From Thioalkalivibrio sp. ALJT (GTDB lineage: Bacteria > Pseudomonadota > Gammaproteobacteria > Ectothiorhodospirales > Ectothiorhodospiraceae): a DNA stretch of 64,000 nt. The stretch covers positions 1 to 64,000 of the forward strand of contig NZ_KB907127.1 in the NCBI RefSeq assembly GCF_000381825.1. The letters are read 5' to 3'. Position 1 is the first letter of the stretch. Each line of letters begins with the position of its first letter. Below, piece after piece: positions 16,910-25,104 of this stretch. Both the position numbers and the translations under genes were made by a program. The notes beneath the pieces are model-generated. The model was not told where the DNA came from. It saw only the letters and a list, made by a program, of their open reading frames with translations, and made no database searches.

Positions 16910-18478
16910 ATGGTGCGCGGTCGTCGCAAAAGCAACGCCCTGGGTTCGCGTTTCGCGAAAGCCCGGGCGCTCGCTGCGAGCAAGTCCGCTGCGGTTGCCG
17001 CAGTAACGGCTCCGCAGCCGGCCCCGGCGCTTGCGCCGCGGGCGGCCGGTGGGTCGGGCGCGGCCCATCGTGGGCGTGACCTGCTGCCTGGCCATGCACT
17101 GGCGGACGTGGCCGCGAACGAACGCCTGCATGCGTTCGAACAGGGCTTCCGGGATCGTTTTTCGGAGCTGGTGCCGGTCCTGAAGGAGGTGCATTCGCTG
17201 CAGCACGAGGTGGATTTCGAGCAACGCGCGCAGGCCGTTGTGGAGCAGCGTCTGGGCTATCGGCTGCCGGAGAAGGCACTGGAGGACGCCTGGATCAATG
17301 ACCTCGATACGCGCGAGTTGTACCTGCACGGGACCTTCGAGCTGTTTGATCAGGTGGTCAATGAGTACTGGGCGGGTCGTGATGATCTGATCGCGGAGGC
17401 GGAGAGCGCGATTGCGTATTTCCTCGACTGCGATTTCCACGAAGTGGATATCTCGCCATGTTCCGACGGGCGCCTGCTGGGGCTGCGGCGGTTCATTCTG
17501 CGGCTGCCCGACCTGGCAGTGCGGGTGCGCAGTTATGCGGGTGCACAGTTCGATATCGAGGAAGACGTGCGTCACTGGACCAAGCGCGAGTTGCTGCGCT
17601 TCCGCGAGGGGCGACCGACGACCGCGGATGTGCCCAGCCGGTACCTGAAGATTGCTGCGTATCACTACAGCAGTGCGGATCCGACGCATCAGGGCTGTAC
17701 GGCACACGGCAGCAATGAACGCGATGCCGCGGACGGGGCCCTGCATCAACTGCGCGCATTTCGGCAGGCAATCGAGAACACCTACTGCTGTGGCGCGTCG
17801 GTGGATACGTTGCTGATCGGCGTGGATACGGACACGGATGCGATCAAGATCCACATTCCGGATGCCGACACGCGGATGAGCTTGTACCGGTTCGTGGACA
17901 GCGCAGACGTGTACCGTGCAACGCAGGGCCTGGACGAACAGACGGCATCGCTGCGGGTGTATCAGACGATCCAGGAGGCGATCCACCAGCAGGGGTGGGG
18001 ACGCGGCAATGGCGCGCCTCATGAAGGAATGCTGCGACTGATCTCGCGGCTGTTGCTGAACAATATCTCGCAGCTCGATTACGTCGCGCGTTACCACGGA
18101 GGGCATTACGCGGACGTGGGTCATCGCGAACGCGTGATCATCGTGGGGCAGGAGATCGAGGAGATGCAGGTGCGCAACTTCGCCTACTTTGCGCACCTGG
18201 AAACGATGGAAGAAGGCTCCGAGGGCATGGATGTCGGGGTCAACAAGATTTTTCGGAAACTGAATGTCGAGCGCGGTCTGCCGGTGCCGGTGGTGGTCCA
18301 TTACCGCTATGACCGCAAGGTGCCGGGATCGCGGGACCGGGCGGAGGCGCGCTGCCGTCGCATCCGGAACACGATCATGGACCGCTATCGGGATCTCGCG
18401 GAAAAGGGCCTTATCGGCTGCCACATGGTGATCCGCGACAAACGTAGCGGCAGCCGGCTCGAGACGCTGGCTGCGTAA
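16910..18478 (+). CDS. csoS3: Carboxysomal beta-type carbonic anhydrase CsoS3 (CsoSCA)
   Basis: This 522-residue lumenal carbonic anhydrase converts bicarbonate to CO2 beside RuBisCO. The active-site Cys-x-Asp-x-Arg motif is visible in SPCSDGRLLG (Cys184, Asp186, Arg188). The other likely zinc ligands are His252 (AAYHYSS) and Cys263 (QGCTAHG), whose spacing agrees with the characterised Halothiobacillus enzyme. The basic, disordered first 50 residues (MVRGRRKSNALGSRFAKAR) correspond to the RuBisCO-binding peptide known in that enzyme. The C-terminal half is the catalytically dead domain duplicate typical of the family. The csoS4A start lies 16 bases after the stop. Confidence 0.97.
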   Translation: MVRGRRKSNALGSRFAKARALAASKSAAVAAVTAPQPAPALAPRAAGGSGAAHRGRDLLPGHALADVAANERLHAFEQGFRDRFSELVPVLKEVHSLQHEVDFEQRAQAVVEQRLGYRLPEKALEDAWINDLDTRELYLHGTFELFDQVVNEYWAGRDDLIAEAESAIAYFLDCDFHEVDISPCSDGRLLGLRRFILRLPDLAVRVRSYAGAQFDIEEDVRHWTKRELLRFREGRPTTADVPSRYLKIAAYHYSSADPTHQGCTAHGSNERDAADGALHQLRAFRQAIENTYCCGASVDTLLIGVDTDTDAIKIHIPDADTRMSLYRFVDSADVYRATQGLDEQTASLRVYQTIQEAIHQQGWGRGNGAPHEGMLRLISRLLLNNISQLDYVARYHGGHYADVGHRERVIIVGQEIEEMQVRNFAYFAHLETMEEGSEGMDVGVNKIFRKLNVERGLPVPVVVHYRYDRKVPGSRDRAEARCRRIRNTIMDRYRDLAEKGLIGCHMVIRDKRSGSRLETLAA

Positions 18479-18494
18479 GTACACGGGAACGGGA

Positions 18495-18746
18495 ATGAAG
18501 ATCTGCAGGGTTGAAAAGACGCTGGTTTCGACCAACCGCATCCGCGATCTGGGGCACCGGCCGCTGCTGGTGGTCCAGGAAAAGGCCGGCGGGCCGCGGA
18601 CGGTAGCGGTGGATGCGGTCGGTTGCGTACCCGGTGACTGGGTGATCGTGGTGGGGAGTTCGGCGGCGCGCGAGGCAGCCGGCGACAAGTCTTACCCCAG
18701 TGATGCGACGATTGTGGGCATTATCGATTACTGGGAGGAGCAGTAG
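18495..18746 (+). CDS. csoS4A: Carboxysome shell vertex pentamer CsoS4A
   Basis: This 83-residue bacterial microcompartment vertex protein (BMC-P, EutN/CcmL fold) caps the icosahedral vertices of the shell. The core AVDAVGCVPGDWVIVVGSSAAREA, with the GDWV turn at the pentamer pore, is diagnostic. Length is normal. The csoS4B ATG lies four bases after its stop. Confidence 0.95.
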   Translation: MKICRVEKTLVSTNRIRDLGHRPLLVVQEKAGGPRTVAVDAVGCVPGDWVIVVGSSAAREAAGDKSYPSDATIVGIIDYWEEQ

Positions 18747-18750
18747 CCCG

Positions 18751-19083
18751 ATGGAGATCATGCAGGTGCAGGATGAACTGGTCGTCACTCGTCGTGTAGA
18801 CGGGCTGAAGAGCATGTCACTGCGCGTGCTGGTAGACCAGAAGGGTGCGCGCAATGTCGCGGTGGATACCGTGGGGGCGCATCCTGGCAACTGGGTGTTC
18901 ACGATTAGCGGGTCGGCCGCGCGTCACGCGCTGGACGACAACAGCATTCTGACCGATCTGACGATCGGCGGCATCATCGACCACTGGGACGATGGTGGAA
19001 AGAAGACGGAAGGGTCTAAGGACGAGGCTGGACGAGACCAGACCGATGCACAGCGCTCTGCTGGTTCCCCCAAGGCGGCGTGA
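18751..19083 (+). CDS. csoS4B: Carboxysome shell vertex pentamer CsoS4B with long C-terminal tail
   Basis: This second BMC-P pentamer subunit has the core VAVDTVGAHPGNWVFTISGSAARHA ending near residue 80 with IGGIIDHWDD. I chose the ATG at 18751 because the longer in-frame version starting at 18700 lies inside csoS4A. At 110 residues it is some 25-30 longer than usual. The extra tail is hydrophilic, rich in Lys, Asp, Glu, Gly and Ser, and likely disordered. It could project from the vertex; the function is unknown. Confidence 0.93.
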   Translation: MEIMQVQDELVVTRRVDGLKSMSLRVLVDQKGARNVAVDTVGAHPGNWVFTISGSAARHALDDNSILTDLTIGGIIDHWDDGGKKTEGSKDEAGRDQTDAQRSAGSPKAA

Positions 19084-19124
19084 GCGTCATTTTTTGAAAA
19101 ACTGTATATCCAGGAGAAAAGACA

Positions 19125-19424
19125 ATGGCAACTGAACGTTTTGGTGTGGCGCTGGGCATGATCGAGACCCGTGGTCTGGTGCCGGCGATTGAAGCCGCCG
19201 ATGCGATGACCAAGGCCTCTGAAGTGCGCCTGATTGGTCGTCAGTTCGTCGGTGGTGGCTACGTGACCGTGCTGGTCCGTGGTGAAACCGGCGCCGTGAA
19301 CGCCGCCGTGCGTGCGGGTGCGGATTCCTGCGAGCGCGTGGGCGACGGCCTGGTGGCTGCGCACATCATCGCCCGTGTGCATTCCGAAGTGGAAAGCATC
19401 CTGCCCGAGCAGGTCGAAAAGTAA
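19125..19424 (+). CDS. csoS1: Carboxysome shell hexamer CsoS1, copy 1
   Basis: This 99-residue single-domain BMC-H protein forms the hexameric tiles of the shell facets. ALGMIETRGLVPAIEAADAM and the pore loop RQFVGGGYVTV are diagnostic; the FVGGG loop lines the central pore proposed to pass bicarbonate and RuBP. It is the first of three paralogues whose start codons are exactly 331 bases apart. It begins MATERFGV where the others begin MASENFGV. AGGAGA precedes the ATG. Confidence 0.97.
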   Translation: MATERFGVALGMIETRGLVPAIEAADAMTKASEVRLIGRQFVGGGYVTVLVRGETGAVNAAVRAGADSCERVGDGLVAAHIIARVHSEVESILPEQVEK

Positions 19425-19455
19425 TTCATCAGTAACGCTTGATAGGAGTTGAGTA

Positions 19456-19755
19456 ATGGCTAGCGAAAACTTTGGTGTGGCCCTCGGCATGATCGAGACC
19501 CGTGGTCTGGTGCCGGCGATTGAAGCCGCCGATGCGATGACCAAGGCCTCCGAAGTGCGCCTGATCGGGCGTCAGTTCGTGGGTGGCGGCTACGTGACCG
19601 TGCTGGTCCGTGGTGAAACCGGTGCCGTGAACGCCGCCGTGCGTGCGGGTGCGGATTCCTGCGAGCGCGTGGGCGACGGCCTGGTGGCTGCACACATCAT
19701 TGCCCGTGTGCATTCCGAAGTGGAAAGCATCCTGCCCGAGCAGGTCGAAAAGTAA
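19456..19755 (+). CDS. csoS1: Carboxysome shell hexamer CsoS1, copy 2
   Basis: This 99-residue BMC-H paralogue is identical to copy 1 apart from the first residues (MASENFGV in place of MATERFGV). The 31-base spacer before it is repeated without change before copy 3, including the ribosome binding site AGGAG. It has the same pore loop and fold. Which copy corresponds to the csoS1A, B or C of other species cannot be assigned from sequence alone. Confidence 0.97.
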   Translation: MASENFGVALGMIETRGLVPAIEAADAMTKASEVRLIGRQFVGGGYVTVLVRGETGAVNAAVRAGADSCERVGDGLVAAHIIARVHSEVESILPEQVEK

Positions 19756-19786
19756 TTCATCAGTAACGCTTGATAGGAGTTGAGTA

Positions 19787-20101
19787 ATGGCTAGCGAAAA
19801 CTTTGGTGTGGCCCTCGGCATGATCGAGACCCGTGGTCTGGTGCCGGCGATTGAAGCCGCCGATGCGATGACCAAGGCCTCCGAAGTGCGCCTGATCGGG
19901 CGTCAGTTCGTGGGTGGCGGCTACGTGACCGTGCTGGTCCGTGGTGAAACCGGCGCCGTGAACGCCGCCGTGCGTGCGGGTGCGGATTCCTGCGAGCGCG
20001 TGGGTGACGGCCTGGTGGCTGCACATATCATTGCGCGCGTGCACTCCGAGGTGGAAGGCATCCTGCCGACCTCTCCGAGCGCGACCGGTTCGGCCAGCTG
20101 A
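19787..20101 (+). CDS. csoS1: Carboxysome shell hexamer CsoS1, copy 3
   Basis: The third BMC-H paralogue has 104 residues. It matches copy 2 until about residue 90 and then ends in a different, Ser/Thr/Ala-rich tail (TSPSATGSAS) in place of EQVEK. A distinct, longer C-terminus on one of three copies also marks CsoS1B in Halothiobacillus, so this is probably the csoS1B equivalent. The ferritin-like gene follows ten bases after the stop. Confidence 0.96.
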   Translation: MASENFGVALGMIETRGLVPAIEAADAMTKASEVRLIGRQFVGGGYVTVLVRGETGAVNAAVRAGADSCERVGDGLVAAHIIARVHSEVEGILPTSPSATGSAS

Positions 20102-20111
20102 GGCAACGTCC

Positions 20112-20534
20112 ATGTCCGATGCACGGATCGTGGGGTATCTGAACCGCGCGGTAGCGCATGAGCTGTCGGCAGTTCAGCAGTACCTGGCCCAGGCGCGGTT
20201 GACCGCGCTGTGGGGCATGACCGATATCAGTGACTGCCTGCGGCGGGATGCACAGGAAGAACTGGACCATGCGGATCGTTTCATGACCCGCATGTTCCAC
20301 TACGGCGTTGCACCGAACGGCTCACAGCTGGCGCCCGTGCGCCTGGGGCGCTCCATGGCCGAATTGATGGCGCATAATCGCGAGCTGGAGATGGAGGCGG
20401 TTCGTCTGTATGACGAGGCGGCGGTCTATTGCCGGCGAGTGGGTGCGCAGGATGACGCCGTGCTGTTCGAGAGCATCCTGGCGGATGAGCTGGAGCATGT
20501 GCGCGAGATCGATGCCCAGGGGCACCCGGCCTGA
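20112..20534 (+). CDS. Bacterioferritin-like (ferritin-fold) protein of the cso operon
   Basis: This 140-residue four-helix ferritin-like protein has carboxylate/histidine motifs spaced as in di-iron sites: HELSAVQQY, EELDHADRF, ELEMEAVRLY and DELEHVREI. Bacterioferritin-like genes are a recurrent but poorly understood member of alpha-carboxysome operons. Iron or redox handling near the carboxysome is inferred only. I chose the ATG at 20112, after the csoS1 stop, over the in-frame extension that overlaps csoS1. Confidence 0.88.
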   Translation: MSDARIVGYLNRAVAHELSAVQQYLAQARLTALWGMTDISDCLRRDAQEELDHADRFMTRMFHYGVAPNGSQLAPVRLGRSMAELMAHNRELEMEAVRLYDEAAVYCRRVGAQDDAVLFESILADELEHVREIDAQGHPA

Positions 20535-20567
20535 CGGCCGGGCGCAGCAACACGAATGGAGTTGGCA

Positions 20568-20849
20568 ATGGCGGATACCGACCTCGTGGTCCCGGCCGGG
20601 TGGGAACCCGGCAAGGGGACCTCGGCATCCATGAGCAAGCAGTTCACCTTCGAGCGTTACGGCATTACGCGGCAGTTTCTGGATCGCGTGGCCGAACTCT
20701 CGGAGCAGGACGGGTACCATCCGAATATCAGCTTTGGAACCACGTACGTGAATATCACCATCGATGCCCGCGATGGCGAGCAGCTCGGTGAGGCCGACAA
20801 GAACTTTGCGGTGGAGGTCGATCGTCTGGCGGAGGCCACCACAGGGTGA
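20568..20849 (+). CDS. acRAF, pterin dehydratase-like RuBisCO assembly factor
   Basis: This 93-residue protein has the fold of pterin-4a-carbinolamine dehydratase (FTFERYGITRQFLDRVAELSEQDGYHPNISF). The catalytic His-His-Pro signature of true dehydratases is reduced to a single YHPN. That fits the carboxysomal acRAF branch, which acts as a RuBisCO assembly chaperone rather than a pterin enzyme. I chose the ATG at 20568 because GGAG precedes it; the ATG at 20556 overlaps that ribosome binding site. It lies between the ferritin-like gene and mcdA, the usual position. Confidence 0.88.
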   Translation: MADTDLVVPAGWEPGKGTSASMSKQFTFERYGITRQFLDRVAELSEQDGYHPNISFGTTYVNITIDARDGEQLGEADKNFAVEVDRLAEATTG

Positions 20850-20911
20850 GGCCCGGGCGTTGTTGATTCCGAGGGCGACGATGCCGGCGCTCATCGGCAG
20901 GAGGGACTGGC

Positions 20912-21547
20912 GTGTCTTCTAGGGTAATCTCGGTCGTGAACCAGAAAGGGGGTACCGGCAAGACCACCCTGACCATGAACCTTGCGGCCGGGCTGGCGCG
21001 TCGTGGTCGCACGCTGGTGGTGGATGCGGATCCCCAGGGTTCGGCCGGTCAGTGGGCGCGGATGGCATCGGAAGCGCGCCCGTTCGCGACGTCGGTTTTC
21101 GCGGTGGCGGGTCCGCTGGACCGGGAGTTGAAGGCACTGCGCAAGGACTACGAAAACATCGTGGTCGATTGTCCGCCGACGCTGGAGGGAGGCGCGGTGA
21201 ACGGGGCCCTGGCGGGCTCGGATGAAGTCCTGATTCCGGTGTTGCCGTCGCCCGTCGATCTCTGGGGCAGTGTACGCATGGGGCGCGGTCTGGAGGAGGC
21301 GCGGATGCGCAACCCGGATCTGCGCCCCTTTATTGTGGTCAATCAGCTCGAGGTCCGCAGTGCGCTGTCGCGGGCGATGAAACATGCACTGATGGAGATC
21401 GAGATCCCGGCTCTGGAGCAGACCCTGAGGCGCCGGGCCATCTACCGGCGGGCCGCGCTGGAAGGCTGTTCCGTCTATGACCTGGGCAAACCGGGCGCGG
21501 CGGCAGCGGCCGAGATCGAAGCCATCATCGAGGAGGTGTCGCAATGA
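20912..21547 (+). CDS. mcdA: ParA-type ATPase McdA, carboxysome positioning
   Basis: This 211-residue ParA/MinD-family ATPase has the deviant Walker A NQKGGTGKTTLTMNLA (about 10-25), VVDADPQGSAGQW as the A' motif and VVDCPPTLEG as Walker B. It is small, with no N-terminal helix-turn-helix, as in McdA proteins that bind the nucleoid and space carboxysomes. It starts with GTG after a strong AGGAGGG. Its stop overlaps the start of the next gene by four bases (ATGA), so it is translationally coupled to the McdB candidate. Confidence 0.88.
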   Translation: MSSRVISVVNQKGGTGKTTLTMNLAAGLARRGRTLVVDADPQGSAGQWARMASEARPFATSVFAVAGPLDRELKALRKDYENIVVDCPPTLEGGAVNGALAGSDEVLIPVLPSPVDLWGSVRMGRGLEEARMRNPDLRPFIVVNQLEVRSALSRAMKHALMEIEIPALEQTLRRRAIYRRAALEGCSVYDLGKPGAAAAAEIEAIIEEVSQ

Positions 21548-21888
21548 GTAATCTGCAGGACAAACTGGCAGCTGGCGTGCGCAGTGCTCGCGAGAATCAG
21601 GACGGGGCGCAGGAAAAGCCCGGGACAACCGCGGCGCAAAAGGATAGCAGTCAGGAGCCGGCGAGTAGCGCCAGCCGCGCGGCGCCCAGCACCAAGGCGG
21701 CGGCGACCAAGCCGGGTACGACGGAGAAGAAGGCACCTGTGGGCAAACGCCCGGGGACTACGCGTAGCAAGGCCCGCAAGGACACGGCGGGTGGCGGGAG
21801 CACGGGTGGTGCGTCCGGGAGCGGCGGGGCCGGGAGGTCGAAAGGCAAGGGCTCCGACCTGCATCCGGAACGGATCTGGCCGGACTGA
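21544..21888 (+). CDS. mcdB: Disordered McdB-type carboxysome adaptor
   Basis: This 114-residue protein is almost wholly low-complexity, rich in Lys, Ala, Gly, Ser and Thr, and ends in HPERIWPD. Alpha-carboxysome McdB proteins are short, intrinsically disordered and defined by an invariant tryptophan near the C-terminus, in the gene position directly after mcdA. All of these features match. It would load onto the carboxysome and stimulate McdA ATPase activity. A hairpin with a short T tract follows, ending this part of the operon. Confidence 0.85.
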   Translation: MSNLQDKLAAGVRSARENQDGAQEKPGTTAAQKDSSQEPASSASRAAPSTKAAATKPGTTEKKAPVGKRPGTTRSKARKDTAGGGSTGGASGSGGAGRSKGKGSDLHPERIWPD

Positions 21889-21901
21889 GGCTCGCGCCAT
21901 C

Positions 21902-21926
21902 GGCCGGGGCTTGCCCCGGCCTTTCT
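21902..21926 (+). terminator. Probable terminator between mcdB and cbbQ
   Basis: Nine-base GC-rich arms (21902-21910 and 21913-21921), effectively closing to a four-base loop, are followed by TTTCT. The T tract is short, so some readthrough into cbbQ is likely. Confidence 0.6.
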
Positions 21927-21943
21927 GATTGAGGAGTCGAATC

Positions 21944-22747
21944 ATGCAGGATGATCTGCGCGATCACATGATCACCGAGGAGCCGTACTACCAGCCGACC
22001 GCGGACGAGGTCGAGCTGTATGAGGCGGCTTATTCGGTGCGTATGCCGATGATGCTCAAGGGCCCGACCGGATGTGGCAAGACGCGTTTCGTGGAGCATA
22101 TGGCATGGAAGCTGGGCAAGCCTCTGATAACGGTAGCCTGTAACGAGGACATGACGGCCTCCGATCTCGTCGGGCGTTACCTGCTCGATGCCAACGGTAC
22201 GCGCTGGCAGGACGGTCCGCTGACGCTGGCCGCCCGCCACGGAGCGATCTGCTATCTGGATGAGATCGTCGAGGCGCGTCAGGACACTACGGTGGTGATC
22301 CACCCGCTGACAGATAACCGGCGCGTGCTGCCACTGGAGAAAAAGGGGGAGATGGTTGAGGCCCATCCGGATTTCCAGGTGGTGATCTCCTACAACCCCG
22401 GCTATCAGAGCCTGATGAAGGACTTGAAGGAATCCACCAAGCAGCGCTTCGGCGCGCTGGATTTCAATTATCCGGACCACGAGACGGAAACGCGCATTGT
22501 GGCGCACGAAGGCGGTGTGTCCGAGGAAATGGCGGGCAAGCTGGTGAGCGTCGCCGAGCGCGCGCGCAACCTCAAGGGGCACGGGCTGGATGAGGGCATC
22601 TCGACCCGCATGCTGGTGTATGCCGCCTCGCTGATTGCCAAACGAGTGGAGCCGCTGGCCGCGTGCCGCATGGCGCTGGTGCGCCCGATCACGGACGATC
22701 CGGATATGCGCGACGCGCTCGATTCCGCCGTCACGACCTTCTTCTAG
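21944..22747 (+). CDS. cbbQ: RuBisCO activase AAA+ subunit CbbQ
   Basis: This 267-residue MoxR-type AAA+ ATPase forms a hexamer and, with CbbO, removes inhibitory sugar phosphates from RuBisCO. Walker A is GPTGCGKT (40-47), Walker B lies in [11 protein letters not shown], and the arginine-finger region follows [16 protein letters not shown] chose the ATG at 21944 as the family start, preceded by GAGGAG. The cbbO ATG lies 20 bases after its stop. This Q/O pair next to the cso operon corresponds to the activase linked to form IA enzymes. Confidence 0.95.
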   Translation: MQDDLRDHMITEEPYYQPTADEVELYEAAYSVRMPMMLKGPTGCGKTRFVEHMAWKLGKPLITVACNEDMTASDLVGRYLLDANGTRWQDGPLTLAARHGAICYLDEIVEARQDTTVVIHPLTDNRRVLPLEKKGEMVEAHPDFQVVISYNPGYQSLMKDLKESTKQRFGALDFNYPDHETETRIVAHEGGVSEEMAGKLVSVAERARNLKGHGLDEGISTRMLVYAASLIAKRVEPLAACRMALVRPITDDPDMRDALDSAVTTFF

Positions 22748-22767
22748 CCCGTACCGCCGGCGCACCC

Positions 22768-25086
22768 ATGAGCGTTCATCTGGAGGACTACCAGGACCTC
22801 CTCGCGGACCTGGGAGACCACGCCGCCGAGGTGCTGGAGGCGTCGTGGCAGGAGGCCTCGCGGGCATTCAGCGCGGGCGGCCTGAAACGCTACTACCTGG
22901 AAGGGGCCCGCAGCCTGCATGCCCTCGGGCGCGGGACCGAGATGGTGGTCGCGTTCATCCAGGAGACGCCCGATCTGGCCCATGAACTGGGTGAGGATGC
23001 GGTCGCCGACCTGGTCAGCTCCGCGGTCAAGATGTATTCCAAGACCTCGGCGGCAGTGATCACCCTGTTGATCTCGACCAGCCCGGTCGCGGCGCGGCGG
23101 CTGGGCGATGCCACGCTGTTCGGTGGTTACCTGCGCCTGGTGGATCATCTGCTGGGTCAGGCCCCGCGCGGGGTGCGGCCGATGCTGGAGCACCTGGACG
23201 AACTGTTGTCGCAGCTGACTCTGGGGGGGCTGCGGCGCTGGGCATCCTGGGGCGCGCAGGCCCACCGGACGGATCTGGAAGCGCAGGTTGCGTACTTCGG
23301 GCTGCAGTCGCCGGAATCGCAGTCGGTGTTCCAGAAGGAACGCCGCGGCACATTGTTCGTGGATGTGCAGCGGCGCATCAACCTCTATCTGCGCTCCCTG
23401 TGGGCGCGAGATTTCTTCATGCGCCCGACCAGCGGCGACTTCGAATCGCGCGAGGGCTACCGGCCCTATATCGAAGGCTTCACGATGTTCCTGCCGGATG
23501 CCTTCGACGACTGGGAGGGCCTGACCGGGCTGGACCTGTACCGGGCGGCCGCCGCACACGCGGCGGCGCATGTGGTGCACACGCGCGAGATGCAGCCGGA
23601 GGAGGCGCCGCGGGGCGTGACCGGCATCCTGACCGAACTGTTCGAGGATGCGCGCGTGGAGGCTCTGGCGGTACGCGCATTCCCCGGTTTGCGCCATCTC
23701 TGGACTCCGCTGCACACGGCCACGGCGAGTGATGGCGAAGGCCCGCAGGCCATACTGGCGCGGACCGCGCGGGCGCTGCTGGACCCGGACTATGCCGACG
23801 ATCATCCCTTCGTGCGCCAAGCGCGGGCTGCATTCGCGGCGGTCGAGGACCTGGAGGTATCGGGGCTGGCTGGCGAGCTGGCGGCGCAGCTGGGTCCGGA
23901 GTTTCCGGAGAGGGGTTACATGAACCCGCGCCAGGTGGCGCCGGAGATCCTGTATCGGGATGATAACCGTTACATCTGGGCGTTCGGCCGCGAGGAGGAA
24001 GACTTGGAGGTGCTGGCGGCGCACGGCAGCAAACAGGAGCGCTTCTACGTCACGCCGATGGAGATGATCAATACGCTGGATGTGGAGTTCGCCGGGGACG
24101 ATGCCCAGCAGATCATGGTGCTGGCGACGGAGTGGTTCCGCGACGGCGAGGAGGAGAGCATCAATCAGCAGGAGGGCAAGGAACCCCTCTCGCTGCCGTA
24201 TCACTATCACGAGTGGGACTACCAGATGCAGCTGGAGCGGCCGCACTGGACGACGCTCCTGGAACGGCGGCCGAAGAAGGGCGACGTGGCCGCGATCGAG
24301 GCCATTAACGAGAAACACAAGCCGCTGATCGCCCGTCTGAAATTCCTGATTGAGGCGATGCAGCCGCAGGGCGTGCAGCGCCTGCGCAAACAGGCCGAAG
24401 GCGACGAGCTGGACGTGAACGCCCTGGTCGACGCGCAGCTCGACCTGCGTATGCGGCGTCAGCCGGACGAGCGGATCTACGTGCGCAATGTCCGCCAGGT
24501 ACGCGATCTCTCGGTCCTGGTGCTGCTCGATCTGTCGGAATCGACCAACGAGATGGTGCGGGGCACCGAGACCAGCGTGGTCCAGCTGGCACGGGAGGCG
24601 ACCGCGTTGCTGGGAGGCGCGATCTCGCGTATTGGCGATCCGTTCGCGATCCATGGCTTTGCCTCCGACGGGCGCCATGATGTGGAGTACTACCGCTTCA
24701 AGGACTTCGATGCCCCGTATGACGATAATGCCAAGGCGCGCCTGGCCGGTATGCAGGGGCAGCTGTCCACGCGCATGGGCACGGCGGTTCGCCACGCCGG
24801 TCACTTGCTGGAGCAGCAGGGTACCCAGAAGAAGCTGCTGCTGATCATCACGGACGGCGAACCGGCGGATACCGATGTACGTGACCCCCAGTACCTGCGC
24901 CAGGATGCGAAGCGGGCAGTGGAAGAGGTGGGGCGCAACGGGGTCTATACCTTCTGTATCAGTCTGGACCCGAATGCGGATGAATACGTCGAGCGGATCT
25001 TCGGCGCACAGCACTTTATGGTGCTGGACCAGATCGAGCGGTTGCCGGAAAAGCTGCCGATGCTGTACGCCGGGTTGACCCGGTAG
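22768..25086 (+). CDS. cbbO: RuBisCO activase adaptor CbbO (VWA domain)
   Basis: This 772-residue adaptor subunit bridges the CbbQ hexamer and RuBisCO. The N-terminal two thirds are the CbbO-specific helical region. The C-terminal von Willebrand A domain (about 580-765) carries the MIDAS motif DLSES, starting at Asp588, which in characterised CbbO engages RuBisCO. I chose the ATG at 22768, 20 bases after cbbQ; the longer in-frame extension lies within cbbQ. Length is typical. Confidence 0.95.
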   Translation: MSVHLEDYQDLLADLGDHAAEVLEASWQEASRAFSAGGLKRYYLEGARSLHALGRGTEMVVAFIQETPDLAHELGEDAVADLVSSAVKMYSKTSAAVITLLISTSPVAARRLGDATLFGGYLRLVDHLLGQAPRGVRPMLEHLDELLSQLTLGGLRRWASWGAQAHRTDLEAQVAYFGLQSPESQSVFQKERRGTLFVDVQRRINLYLRSLWARDFFMRPTSGDFESREGYRPYIEGFTMFLPDAFDDWEGLTGLDLYRAAAAHAAAHVVHTREMQPEEAPRGVTGILTELFEDARVEALAVRAFPGLRHLWTPLHTATASDGEGPQAILARTARALLDPDYADDHPFVRQARAAFAAVEDLEVSGLAGELAAQLGPEFPERGYMNPRQVAPEILYRDDNRYIWAFGREEEDLEVLAAHGSKQERFYVTPMEMINTLDVEFAGDDAQQIMVLATEWFRDGEEESINQQEGKEPLSLPYHYHEWDYQMQLERPHWTTLLERRPKKGDVAAIEAINEKHKPLIARLKFLIEAMQPQGVQRLRKQAEGDELDVNALVDAQLDLRMRRQPDERIYVRNVRQVRDLSVLVLLDLSESTNEMVRGTETSVVQLAREATALLGGAISRIGDPFAIHGFASDGRHDVEYYRFKDFDAPYDDNAKARLAGMQGQLSTRMGTAVRHAGHLLEQQGTQKKLLLIITDGEPADTDVRDPQYLRQDAKRAVEEVGRNGVYTFCISLDPNADEYVERIFGAQHFMVLDQIERLPEKLPMLYAGLTR

Positions 25087-25104
25087 CATCTGCAGGAGGC
25101 GAGG

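Larger units (their letters stand above)
19125..20071 (+). repeat. Three tandem 331-bp csoS1 units
   Basis: The three csoS1 genes begin at 19125, 19456 and 19787, an exact 331-base period. Units 2 and 3 share the spacer and nearly the whole gene at nucleotide level, with only scattered third-position differences. This indicates recent duplication or continuing gene conversion. Confidence 0.9.

Noticed and set aside
13732-16983. Long minus-strand open frame opposite csoS2
   Set aside because: It mirrors the repetitive CsoS2 coding sequence; no protein features of its own.
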